Below, piece after piece: positions 12,119-24,104 of a stretch of 64,000 nucleotides of DNA. Origin of the DNA: Exiguobacterium sp. 9-2. Its GTDB lineage: Bacteria > Bacillota > Bacilli > Exiguobacteriales > Exiguobacteriaceae. Within the stretch, counting starts at the first letter, position 1, and each line of letters opens with the position of its first letter. The stretch lies in assembly GCF_036287235.1 (NCBI RefSeq), contig NZ_CP142850.1, forward strand, positions 460,001 to 524,000. The letters are read 5' to 3'. The notes under the pieces were generated by a model. The model was not told the DNA's origin and did no database searches. It was given only the letters and a program-made list of their open reading frames with translations. Both the position numbers and the translations under genes were made by a program.

Positions 12119-12171
12119 TTGAAACTTACTTAGCAACATTTTAGTATAAGAACTATAAGAAAGCGTTTTCA
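12119..12171 (+). promoter_or_regulatory. yerA promoter with downstream cre-like site
   Basis: TTGAAA at 12119-12124 and TAGTAT at 12142-12147 are spaced 17 bases apart, a good sigma-A promoter. At 12158-12171 lies AGAAAGCGTTTTCA, matching the CcpA cre consensus TGWAANCGNTNWCA at 13 of 14 positions. It sits about 10-25 bases after the expected transcription start, where CcpA usually represses. Binding by CcpA is inference. Confidence 0.65.
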
Positions 12172-12196
12172 ATAAAATAAAGGAGGTCGAGCTTTC

Positions 12197-13936
12197 GTGA
12201 AAAAAAATTGTGGAAGATCCCCTTGGACGAAATCTGAAGTACGAACACACCAAGCGGTCATCAGCGGAAAGCTTGCACCGACACTTGTCATACAGAATGC
12301 TACGTACCTAAATCATGGTGTCAAAGCATGGCGGACGGCGAACATCTGGATCAGTGGCGACCGGATCGTCTATGTCGGTCCAGAGATGCCGGAACAAGCC
12401 GATGCCTACCATGATGCGACAGGTCAATATATCGTACCCGGTTACATTGAACCTCATGCCCATCCGTTTCAACTTTATAATCCAGCGAGTCTTGCAAAAT
12501 TCGCAGCAGAGCGAGGAACATCGACCCTCGTCAACGACAACATGTTGTTATTATTAGAGCCGACGGAGCAAGCGTTTGCTCAAGTCGAGGCGCTAGCGGA
12601 CTTACCGACCTCGATGTACTGGTGGGCACGACTCGACGCGCAGACCGAGCTTGATGCCGATAGTATCTCGATCGATAATCGCCGGATTCAAGCATGGCTT
12701 AAACATCCACAAGTCATCCAAGCGGGTGAGTTGACGGGATGGCCACGTCTCTCGCAAGGGGACGATGAACTGCTCCACTGGATGCAGGATGCGATCAAAC
12801 TTGGAAAACCAATCGAAGGTCATTTCCCTGGTGCTTCAGCGAAGACGCTGACAAAGATGGCGCTGTATGGTGTGACGAGTGATCACGAGGCAATGACGGT
12901 CGAAGAAGCGATGACACGTCTTGAACTTGGTTATACGACGACGATTCGTTATTCATCGATTCGTCCGGATCTACCGGATATCTTTAAGGGGCTTGTCGAA
13001 GCGGGATTGACGCAGTTCGATAAGGTACTAGTGACAACAGATGGTTCGACACCGTCCTTTTATAAAGCGGGTATGATGGATGAGACGATCCGACTGATGC
13101 TCGAGGCAGGCATTCCGGTCGAAGAAGCATACCGGATTGCGTCATACAATGCAGCACGTCATTTTAATCTCGATCATCTACTCGGAAGTATCGCGCCAGG
13201 ACGGATTGCACATCTCAATTTCCTTGAGGCAAAAGATGCTCCGACACCTGTCGCTGTACTTGCACGCGGCATATGGGTCCGTCAAGCCGACATTCCATGT
13301 TACCCAGCCGAAGCGCTTGATGCTGCTTATGCCCTTATGCCACAATCAGAAGTCCAGATTTCCTTAACGGAGCAGGATTTTTCATTCAGCATGCCGGTTG
13401 GTCTTGAAATGGTCAATTCCGTCATCATGAAGCTCTATCAAGTCGAGCATGACACGAGTGTACCTATGCTACCAGCAGGTTGCGATGAATCCTTCCTAAT
13501 GCTACTGGACCGCGAAGGGAAGTGGCGTTTGAATACCGTCTTGAAGAACTTTGCGACACAAGTCGGAGGTCTCGTCAGTTCGTACTCGATTAGTGGTGAT
13601 ATTTTGATGATCGGTAAATCAAAACGAGATATGCAAGTCGCGTTTGAGCGGATGAAAACATTTGGCGGTGGAATCGTTCTCGTCGAAGACGGAGAAGTCA
13701 TCGCTGAAGTTCCATTGACCTTAATGGGGCAGACGTCCGACTTACCACTCGAGGATTTGATCGTTCAAGAAACCGCTTTACGGGAGGCATTATTTGCCCG
13801 TGGATATGCCTTTGAAGATCCGGTCTATACGTTGCTATTCCTAGCGTCTACACATCTACCATATGTGCGAATCACACCACAAGGTATTTACGAAGTCCTT
13901 CGGAAAAAAGTCCTTTTCCCGGCGATTTTGCGATGA
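12197..13936 (+). CDS. yerA: Adenine deaminase-like amidohydrolase, YerA type
   Basis: The 579-residue protein has the length and location (after purD) of B. subtilis YerA, an adenine deaminase homologue whose activity is not established as far as I know. It keeps the amidohydrolase HxH (GYIEPHAHP, near residues 95-98), GHFPGA and TSDHEA histidines and a TTDGS aspartate. It lacks the ADPHEI segment seen in the true Ade of this window (57094-58827); the matching stretch reads VNDNMLLLL. Start is GTG at 12197 behind AAAGGAGG. A substrate other than adenine is possible. Confidence 0.85.
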   Translation: MKKNCGRSPWTKSEVRTHQAVISGKLAPTLVIQNATYLNHGVKAWRTANIWISGDRIVYVGPEMPEQADAYHDATGQYIVPGYIEPHAHPFQLYNPASLAKFAAERGTSTLVNDNMLLLLEPTEQAFAQVEALADLPTSMYWWARLDAQTELDADSISIDNRRIQAWLKHPQVIQAGELTGWPRLSQGDDELLHWMQDAIKLGKPIEGHFPGASAKTLTKMALYGVTSDHEAMTVEEAMTRLELGYTTTIRYSSIRPDLPDIFKGLVEAGLTQFDKVLVTTDGSTPSFYKAGMMDETIRLMLEAGIPVEEAYRIASYNAARHFNLDHLLGSIAPGRIAHLNFLEAKDAPTPVAVLARGIWVRQADIPCYPAEALDAAYALMPQSEVQISLTEQDFSFSMPVGLEMVNSVIMKLYQVEHDTSVPMLPAGCDESFLMLLDREGKWRLNTVLKNFATQVGGLVSSYSISGDILMIGKSKRDMQVAFERMKTFGGGIVLVEDGEVIAEVPLTLMGQTSDLPLEDLIVQETALREALFARGYAFEDPVYTLLFLASTHLPYVRITPQGIYEVLRKKVLFPAILR

Positions 13937-13939
13937 CGC

Positions 13940-13968
13940 TTGAATTTTAAAACGTCGCGCTTTAAACT
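13940..13968 (+). promoter_or_regulatory. Probable promoter of yerC
   Basis: TTGAAT at 13940-13945 and TAAACT at 13963-13968 are separated by 17 bases. They lie between the yerA stop and the yerC ribosome binding site, so yerC can be transcribed on its own. Confidence 0.55.
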
Positions 13969-14004
13969 ATTAAAGAGCAATTGAATGGGAAAGGGAGTCA
14001 CAAG

Positions 14005-14319
14005 ATGCAACTCGATAAATTGCGTGGAAAAGAATTAGATCAGTTATTTACAGCCATCATGAAGATGGATTCATTAGAAGATTGTTATACGTTGTTCGAA
14101 GACTTAGCGACCGTCAACGAAATCCAGGCGCTCGCCCAACGTCTGGAAGTCGCACGTCAATTACGTGAAGGCAATACGTATCACAAAATCGAAAAGGCGA
14201 CCGGTGCTTCAACAGCAACGATTTCGCGTGTCAAACGTTGCTTGAACTACGGTTCGGGCGGTTATGATCTGGCGCTTGCCCGCCTAGGTCTTATCGAGCA
14301 AGAAGTAGCGGATAACTAA
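14005..14319 (+). CDS. yerC: TrpR-like DNA-binding protein YerC/YecD
   Basis: This 104-residue protein matches the YerC/TrpR-like family. The helix-turn-helix is visible from about residue 42 to 80: NEIQALAQRLEVARQL, then YHKIEKATGASTATISRVKRC. No regulon is known to me for this family. I start at ATG 14005 with AAAGGGAG upstream; an in-frame TTG at 13981 lies before that site. In B. subtilis yerC also sits between yerA and pcrB. Its last codons form one arm of a long hairpin. Confidence 0.9.
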   Translation: MQLDKLRGKELDQLFTAIMKMDSLEDCYTLFEDLATVNEIQALAQRLEVARQLREGNTYHKIEKATGASTATISRVKRCLNYGSGGYDLALARLGLIEQEVADN

Positions 14320-14336
14320 TGTTATCCGCTACTTCT
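14301..14336 (+). other. Perfect 16-bp hairpin across the yerC stop codon
   Basis: Bases 14301-14316 pair perfectly with 14321-14336 around the loop TAAT, and the yerC stop codon (14317-14319) is in the loop. No T run follows. The ribosome binding site of the next gene (AAGGGGGG, 14340-14347) begins four bases later. Its role, such as a processing signal or translational control, is unknown. Confidence 0.7.
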
Positions 14337-14356
14337 ATGAAGGGGGGCGTGTTACA

Positions 14357-15736
14357 TTGGATTTTGCGTTACAACAAAGAATTCAACATTTCATTCGTAA
14401 GCTGACGCCTATCCAGTCGCTCGTCATCATCTACTTCGTTGCTGTCATCATTGGGATCATTCTGCTCGGCTTACCGTGGTCGACGAAAGGAAATTACGAC
14501 TGGGACTTCACGGACCTTGTCTTCATGGCGGTCAGTTGTGTTAGTGTCACCGGTCTGACAACGGTCTCGGTTTCGGATACCTTTACGACGTTCGGGTACT
14601 TCATGATCATGATTTTAGTACAAGTCAGCGGGATCGGCTTGATGTCGCTTCATATCGCGATGTGGGTCATCCTCGGAAAACGAATTGGCTTCCGGGAGCG
14701 TCAGCTCGTCGTCCGAGATCAGAACCAGACGACGATGCAAGGTGTCGTCAAATACATTCGGGAAGTCATCTTGATCATCGTCTCGATTGAATTGATTGGT
14801 GCTTTGATTCTCGGGCTGTACTACACAAAGTATTTTCCGACGCTCGGAGAAGCGATGCTTCAAGGGTTGTTCGGATCGGTCAGTGCGACAACGAACGCCG
14901 GTTTTGATATCACGGGAGAATCATTACTGCCGTTTCGCGGGGATCTGTTCGTCGTCTTCATGCAAATTCTGCTTTTGACGCTCGGCGCGATCGGTTTTCC
15001 GGTACTCGTTGAAGTCCGACGTTATATTTCCTACCGGGCGACACGTCAAGCGACACGTCAACCGTATCATTTTTCACTGTTCACGAAATTGACGGCGTCG
15101 ACGTTCTTCATTCTCGTTCTCTTTGGAACGGTAGCACTACTACTATTCGAATGGAACCAATCCTTTAAAGGCTTACCAATCGATGAGAAGCTCGTCGACG
15201 CCTTGTTCCAATCCGTTACGACTCGTAACGGTGGATTGACGACGGTCGATATCACGTCCTTCTCACAAGCCTCGATTTTCGTCTTGTCGCTCTTAATGTT
15301 CATCGGAGCGTCACCGTCTTCCGTTGGTGGGGGGATTCGAACGACGACGTTCGCTGTCGCTGTCTTGAGTGTCATCGCCTTCATACGAGGGGAATATGGT
15401 ATCAAAATCTTCGGTCGTGAGATTGGTCAATCGGATATTTGGAAGGCCTTTGTCGTCATCGTCGTCTCGACTGGCGTGACGATGGTTGGATTGATCGTCT
15501 TGTTGATCGTTGAGGACGCGCCGTTCCTGGTGCTGTTCTTTGAAGCGTGTTCAGCGTTCGGTACGACCGGTCTATCACTCGGCATCACGGATCAATTATC
15601 GGATATCGGAAAATGGACGTTGTCTGTGCTGATGTTCATTGGTCGAATCGGTGTCATCTCGTTCGTTCTTCTGTTGAAAGCGAACCAACCGAAACGTAAC
15701 TATAACTATCCGAAGGAATCCGTCATTATCGGATAA
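14357..15736 (+). CDS. Potassium uptake translocator, KtrB/TrkH family
   Basis: The protein is an integral membrane Ktr/Trk-type K+ translocator of 459 residues, like KtrB and KtrD of B. subtilis. The four pore-loop repeats are visible: VSVTGLTT, SATTNAGFD, TRNGGLTT and AFGTTGLSLG, each with the filter glycine, joined by hydrophobic helices. Such proteins need a cytoplasmic KtrA/KtrC RCK partner, which is not in this window, so I cannot choose between KtrB and KtrD. The start is TTG at 14357 behind AAGGGGGG. Bacillus has no Ktr gene at this position, so its place here is lineage specific. Confidence 0.92.
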   Translation: MDFALQQRIQHFIRKLTPIQSLVIIYFVAVIIGIILLGLPWSTKGNYDWDFTDLVFMAVSCVSVTGLTTVSVSDTFTTFGYFMIMILVQVSGIGLMSLHIAMWVILGKRIGFRERQLVVRDQNQTTMQGVVKYIREVILIIVSIELIGALILGLYYTKYFPTLGEAMLQGLFGSVSATTNAGFDITGESLLPFRGDLFVVFMQILLLTLGAIGFPVLVEVRRYISYRATRQATRQPYHFSLFTKLTASTFFILVLFGTVALLLFEWNQSFKGLPIDEKLVDALFQSVTTRNGGLTTVDITSFSQASIFVLSLLMFIGASPSSVGGGIRTTTFAVAVLSVIAFIRGEYGIKIFGREIGQSDIWKAFVVIVVSTGVTMVGLIVLLIVEDAPFLVLFFEACSAFGTTGLSLGITDQLSDIGKWTLSVLMFIGRIGVISFVLLLKANQPKRNYNYPKESVIIG

Positions 15737-15748
15737 GGAGGCTCTTGT

Positions 15749-15973
15749 ATGAAACGTGCCTTTTGGATCAACTTCGCGTATATCTTTGCTGTGCCTGTCT
15801 TACCGTTTTTGGCGCTCGTCAATGGGCGAGCGCTCTGTTCGCCAGATTCACCGTTACTGGACGTTCCGGTACTCGGCTTCTTTTTGGCAGAACCGTGGGC
15901 GTTCGTGCCGGTATATGCCGTCTTTGCGTTGTTACTGGCGTCACTGTTGACGAAACGACGGACACACGTCTGA
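15749..15973 (+). CDS. Small membrane protein of unknown function
   Basis: This 74-residue protein has two predicted membrane segments (about residues 6-24 and 40-66, the second broken by prolines) and a basic tail KRRTHV. It starts at ATG 15749 behind TAAGGAGG, 12 bases after the potassium translocator, and shares its terminator. Its position suggests it could assist the transporter, but I do not recognise the family. The strong ribosome binding site argues that it is real. Confidence 0.75.
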   Translation: MKRAFWINFAYIFAVPVLPFLALVNGRALCSPDSPLLDVPVLGFFLAEPWAFVPVYAVFALLLASLLTKRRTHV

Positions 15974-16007
15974 CCATCTCGCTCTGCGCGAGATGGTTTT
16001 TTGTTTT
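15973..16007 (+). terminator. Terminator after the ktr operon
   Basis: ACCATCTCGC (15973-15982) pairs with GCGAGATGGT (15988-15997), followed by TTTTTTGTTTT. The first stem base is the last base of the preceding stop codon. Confidence 0.93.
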
Positions 16008-16047
16008 ATACTGAATGTGGAATGAGAAAGAGAGGATGGGACGAACC

Positions 16048-16731
16048 GTGTTATTACCTTTTAATGAATGGCGACATGTCTTTAAACTAGATCCAGCAAA
16101 ACCAATTGATGATGCTAGCCTACAGGCGATTGCGACGTCCGGAACGGATGCGATTCTTGTCGGTGGAACAGATGACATCACACTCGATGCAACGCTTGAT
16201 CTCTTAATGCGTTTGCGACGATATCCAGTCGCGGTGGCACTTGAGATTTCAGAACTCGAAGCCGCAACGATGGGATTCGATACGTATTTGACGCCGACGG
16301 TCCTGAATGCGGGAACATTAGAATATGTCGTCGAAAAACAGGTCGAGGCATTAGAACAAGTCGGTCATATGCTGGCGCACGCTGATCTTGTCGGGGAAGG
16401 GTATATCGTCCTGAATCCTGATGCGAAGGTCGCGCGTGTGACACAAGCAAAGCCGTTAACGTTGGATGAAACCGTCGCTTACGCACAACTTGCGGATAGC
16501 GTCTTCCGCTTACCGGTCGTCTATCTCGAATACAGTGGCGTTTACGGGGAACCGGAACGAGTAGCAGCCGTTCGCGATGTGTTGAAGCAGGCACGCCTGT
16601 TTTACGGCGGCGGCATCGACTCCGAGGAGCGAGCGCGTGAGATGTTGCAGTATGCGGATACGATCGTCGTTGGGAACGTCATTTATGAGGATTTAAAAGC
16701 AGCGCTTGCGACCGTCGCAGCGACACGATAA
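16048..16731 (+). CDS. pcrB: Heptaprenylglyceryl phosphate synthase
   Basis: PcrB transfers a heptaprenyl group to glycerol-1-phosphate to make an archaeal-type ether lipid precursor. The TIM-barrel protein shows HVFKLDP, SGTDAILVGGTD, FYGGGI and VVVGNVIYED, all typical of PcrB. I prefer the GTG at 16048, giving 227 residues and an N-terminus like Bacillus PcrB (228), with AGAGAGGA upstream. ATG codons at 16036 and 16015 are in frame and cannot be excluded. TATACT at 16007-16012 may be a -10 element for this operon, but I see no good -35. Confidence 0.93.
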   Translation: MLLPFNEWRHVFKLDPAKPIDDASLQAIATSGTDAILVGGTDDITLDATLDLLMRLRRYPVAVALEISELEAATMGFDTYLTPTVLNAGTLEYVVEKQVEALEQVGHMLAHADLVGEGYIVLNPDAKVARVTQAKPLTLDETVAYAQLADSVFRLPVVYLEYSGVYGEPERVAAVRDVLKQARLFYGGGIDSEERAREMLQYADTIVVGNVIYEDLKAALATVAATR

Positions 16732-16776
16732 AATATAGGAACAAAAGTTCGGAATATAAGAAATGAGGCTATTGAT

Positions 16777-21011
<4,235 letters not shown>

Positions 21012-21031
21012 GACCACTGCTATATGAACTA

Positions 21032-21065
21032 AATAAAGGAAGGCGGGATTCCGCCTTCCTTTATT
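21032..21065. terminator. Bidirectional terminator between ligA and sortase
   Basis: A perfect 15-bp inverted repeat (21032-21046 with 21051-21065) encloses the loop GATT. The core GGAAGGCGG is GC rich with A/T-rich ends, so it can serve both the ligA transcript and the convergent sortase transcript. Confidence 0.88.
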
Positions 21066-21081
21066 CGTATTGATCCAATTG

Positions 21082-21663
21082 TCACGAAGCAATCGTCTCG
21101 CTTCGAATTAAGGTACCTTGTTTGATGAGACGATTCGTTGCCGTTTCCGGTGGATCGCAAGTAATCAACGTAATCGTCGGAGAGGCGACGGATTGATCAA
21201 GAACGGACAACGTCGTCGGTGTGACGAGACGACTTGACGTGATCCGGTACGTATACCGATGTGTTTTCGTCGTGACGATAACGGTATCGCCTTTCTTGAC
21301 GTCAGGTAGACGATTGAAGTGAAGACCTTCTGTGAAGCTTCGGTGTCCGGCGAGCGCATAATTGCCTTTTCCAGGCGATCCGGTTTTCGGAATATGACCG
21401 ATACTTCGATCGAGGACTGCTGTCGTCGACCCCTCTAAGATGACTTGTTCAAAATCAATGCTTGGTATCGAGAGTAATCCGACACCTGATTTTGCAAGAG
21501 GTTGTTTGGTTTCTTTTGCATCGACGATTTTTAGACTGTTGGTCCATTGTTTCTTTAAATGTTCAGCTTCTTGTTCGCGCTGATAATCACTGATGAAGGG
21601 CCAAACGATGAGAGCGATGCCTGCTAACAAAAAAAGCAGACCGATGAATTTACGGCGTGTCAT
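21082..21663 (-). CDS. Sortase, class A-like transpeptidase
   Basis: Sortases cleave cell-wall sorting signals and attach surface proteins to peptidoglycan. The 193-residue protein has an N-terminal membrane anchor (residues 7-24) and an extracellular sortase domain with catalytic His107 (ALAGHRSF), Cys169 (TLITCDPP) and Arg178. The TLITC form points to class A or a close relative. It stands alone, convergent to ligA and divergent from camS. No LPxTG substrate is in this window, so it is probably a housekeeping enzyme. A 6-bp hairpin GATGCG/CGCATC (21681-21698) lies in its leader just before the GAAAGGAC ribosome binding site. Confidence 0.9.
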   Translation of the reverse strand: MTRRKFIGLLFLLAGIALIVWPFISDYQREQEAEHLKKQWTNSLKIVDAKETKQPLAKSGVGLLSIPSIDFEQVILEGSTTAVLDRSIGHIPKTGSPGKGNYALAGHRSFTEGLHFNRLPDVKKGDTVIVTTKTHRYTYRITSSRLVTPTTLSVLDQSVASPTITLITCDPPETATNRLIKQGTLIRSETIAS

Positions 21664-21797
21664 GATAAAAAGTCCTTTCGGATGCGTGAGGGCGCATCAT
21701 CTTTTTTGAAAAACAGGGGAAAACTTGTCCTTCCCCGATGGAAAACGATTCTGTTATGATAAAGAGAACGATTTGAAAACATGGGGTGCAAATAGAG

Positions 21798-22976
21798 ATG
21801 AACTATAAAAAAGCAGTAGCGTTGACGTTATCGAGCACGTTATTTTTGGGTGCTTGTTCGTTCGACCTTTCGCCAAGTAGCGATACAAAAGAAGTCATTA
21901 CTGAAAGTGAACAAGGTAAGGAAGTCCAAGCCGTCGTCAGTCCAGCCATTGATACGACGGATTCGTATTACCGGACGGTCTTACCGTTTCGTCCAAGCGT
22001 CGCACGTGGAATGACACAAAAGCGTGTCAGTTCGCGTCTTGAACTCGATGAAATCGAAACAGGATTGATGCGTCATTCGACACAATTTTTTGATCCGGAA
22101 AAATACTATTACCAAGAAGGTCAGTTACTCGAAGCCGACCAAATCGCAAAATGGTTGTTACGAAAAGGGAAAGCAGGCGATGGCGTCAGCGATCCTGAAG
22201 GTTTAAACCCAGCCTACACGTCAGGTAAGTCATATAAAGAAAAAAATCAAAAGTCACCTATGATTCTATCGCATATCTTAGAGCAAGACTACATGCTTGA
22301 AGAAGATAAGAAGCTTGAACTCGGTGGTACATCAATCGCTCTCGTCTTAAATAGTGAGTATGTTTTCCAAGATGAAAACTATGGACCGACCTATACCGTT
22401 AAACTTGATGAAAAGAAAGTCGTTGCTGAAGGGAAGCGGATGGCAAACAATTTAGTCAAGAAAATGCGTAAGACGCAGGGTATGAAGACGACACCGATTC
22501 ACGTCGCCCTCTACCTCCAGGAAAAAGAAGGTTCACCGGTTTCCGGTCATTATCTCTCGTCTGCATTCATCGGTCGCGGGAATCAAATCAGCGCGAATGA
22601 TTGGAAGAACTACAATGAACGCTATTACTACTACCCGTCAGCACGTGCAACGAATGATGTTCGTGATGATGCGGCGAAATTTGATTTATTCAAAGACCGT
22701 CTAGAAGACTACTTCCCGAACTACACCGGTATGATGGGGGAAGGCTTCTATCAAGAAGATGAACTTAAAAAGCTTGAAATGAAGATTCCCGTTCAATTTT
22801 ACGGAAAAGCAGAACTCGTCGCATTCGTTCAGTACGTGACGTACCTGCTTGAGAATCGCTGGGAATATAATCGAAACATTCCGACGACGATCACTGTGAC
22901 GAACTTGAACGGTGATACGGAAGCGATGCTATTCCTCGATCCGGATACAAAAAAACCAATCGTCAAGATTCGTTGA
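21798..22976 (+). CDS. CamS family sex-pheromone-precursor lipoprotein (YerH type)
   Basis: The 392-residue protein starts with a lipoprotein signal peptide ending at LGAC (Cys at about residue 20), so it should be anchored to the outer face of the membrane. Its length, its place after ligA (as B. subtilis yerH), and the body with RVSSRLELDEIETGLMRHS fit the CamS family, whose signal peptides in enterococci and staphylococci release peptide pheromones. The protein's main function is unknown. An in-frame GTG at 21786 is an alternative start, but the signal peptide favours ATG 21798. Confidence 0.85.
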   Translation: MNYKKAVALTLSSTLFLGACSFDLSPSSDTKEVITESEQGKEVQAVVSPAIDTTDSYYRTVLPFRPSVARGMTQKRVSSRLELDEIETGLMRHSTQFFDPEKYYYQEGQLLEADQIAKWLLRKGKAGDGVSDPEGLNPAYTSGKSYKEKNQKSPMILSHILEQDYMLEEDKKLELGGTSIALVLNSEYVFQDENYGPTYTVKLDEKKVVAEGKRMANNLVKKMRKTQGMKTTPIHVALYLQEKEGSPVSGHYLSSAFIGRGNQISANDWKNYNERYYYYPSARATNDVRDDAAKFDLFKDRLEDYFPNYTGMMGEGFYQEDELKKLEMKIPVQFYGKAELVAFVQYVTYLLENRWEYNRNIPTTITVTNLNGDTEAMLFLDPDTKKPIVKIR

Positions 22977-22994
22977 TTTCTCCATTTACTTTAT

Positions 22995-23033
22995 AAAGCG
23001 ACATTCCTTATTTAGCGGAATGTCGCTTTTTTG
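22995..23033 (+). terminator. Terminator after the CamS-type gene
   Basis: AAAGCGACATTCC (22995-23007) pairs perfectly with GGAATGTCGCTTT (23017-23029) and is followed by further T. Confidence 0.93.
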
Positions 23034-23153
23034 TATGACGAACGCTTGAAGATAGAAGTATATGAGTATGAAAGGAAGGGTATGGAAGAAGAATGATATT
23101 TTGTTTCACTTTCCCATTTTTTAGATTTACGAAAGTCAGTAGGAGAGAGCATA

Positions 23154-23240
23154 ATGGAAGAAGAACAGTTCTATAAACGGGGACGGCGCGATGAATCGCC
23201 AGTTCTTTTAAAGAAGATGATAAAGGAGAGATCTAGATGA
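23154..23240 (+). CDS. Possible 28-residue leader peptide coupled to the RpiR-type gene
   Basis: An ATG at 23154 follows AGGAGAGAGC at ribosome-binding distance. It opens a 28-codon frame reading MEEEQFYKRGRRDESPVLLK and onward, highly charged, whose TGA overlaps the ATG of the next gene as ATGA. The overlap and the good ribosome binding site suggest real translation, perhaps to couple or regulate the downstream regulator. I recognise no family. A nearby partial duplicate (ATGGAAGAAGAA then TGA) lies at about 23082. Confidence 0.45.
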   Translation: MEEEQFYKRGRRDESPVLLKKMIKERSR

Positions 23241-24091
23241 ATGGCGGTATCTATTCACAAATCGGAGCAGTTCGAGAAGAACTACCATCGTCCTCACGAA
23301 AAGTCGCAGACTACGTCTTGACGCATATGAACCAAATTGCGCGCATGACGATCCACCAACTCGCAGAGGAGTCGGATACAAGTGCTGCTGCAGTCGTTCG
23401 CTTTTGCCGTGCACTCGGATTAAAGGGATATCCAGAGCTGCGGATGCGGATTTCGGCTGATACGGCACGCACGGATTTAAAAGGATATCATGATATCGAA
23501 AAGGATGAACGTCCGGTCGACTTGATTGAAAAAACGCTTAGTAACAGTATTCAAGCGTTGCAGGATACAGCGAAGCAGTTAAATGATGATTGGATTGCAG
23601 AAGCAATCGACGTTATCGACCAAGCACGTGCAATCTATTTTTACGGAATCGGGGCGTCACATGTCGTAGCGGAAGACGCTGCTCAAAAATGGACGCGTGT
23701 CGGGAAACTAGCGATTCAAGAAACGGATCAGCATCTACTTGCGACGATTTTAGCGAATGCACGCCCAGAAGATGTCTTTTTTGCGATTTCCTACAGTGGT
23801 GAGACAGAAGAAGTCGTCGAGTTGATTCGCTTGGCGAAAATCCAAGGGTTAAAGGTTATTAGTCTGACGCGTTTTGGGGACAATCGGATCAGCCAACTAG
23901 CAGATATTGCGCTTTGGACTTCGCGCGCACCGGAAGCACCGCTTCGTAGTGCGGCACTCAGTTCACGACTGGCTCAACTGTTTGCGATTGACGTCTTATT
24001 CTTGTCCTATGCTGCGGGACACTATGAAGATACACTCGAACGTCTCCAATTTACGCGGGAGAGCGTTAAGACACTGCATCAAAAAAAATAA
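23237..24091 (+). CDS. MurR/RpiR family transcriptional regulator
   Basis: RpiR-type regulators bind DNA through an N-terminal helix-turn-helix and sense phosphosugars through a C-terminal SIS domain. Here the HTH covers about residues 1-77 (MTIHQLAEESDTSAAAVVRFCRALGLKGY). The SIS domain covers about 115-255 (IYFYGIGASHVVAEDAAQKW and FAISYSGETEEVVELI). Length is 284 residues, as usual. It lies 13 bases before an M20 amidohydrolase gene and probably regulates it. The ligand cannot be read from the sequence; an amino-sugar or acylated compound is a guess from the neighbour. Confidence 0.9.
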   Translation: MNGGIYSQIGAVREELPSSSRKVADYVLTHMNQIARMTIHQLAEESDTSAAAVVRFCRALGLKGYPELRMRISADTARTDLKGYHDIEKDERPVDLIEKTLSNSIQALQDTAKQLNDDWIAEAIDVIDQARAIYFYGIGASHVVAEDAAQKWTRVGKLAIQETDQHLLATILANARPEDVFFAISYSGETEEVVELIRLAKIQGLKVISLTRFGDNRISQLADIALWTSRAPEAPLRSAALSSRLAQLFAIDVLFLSYAAGHYEDTLERLQFTRESVKTLHQKK

Positions 24092-24104
24092 GGGGGATAC
24101 ATAC

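Noticed and set aside
23907-24104. Upstream extension of the M20 amidohydrolase into the regulator gene
   Set aside because: The extension is the out-of-phase reading of the RpiR gene; ATG 24105 has a clear AAGGGGG site and the family N-terminus.
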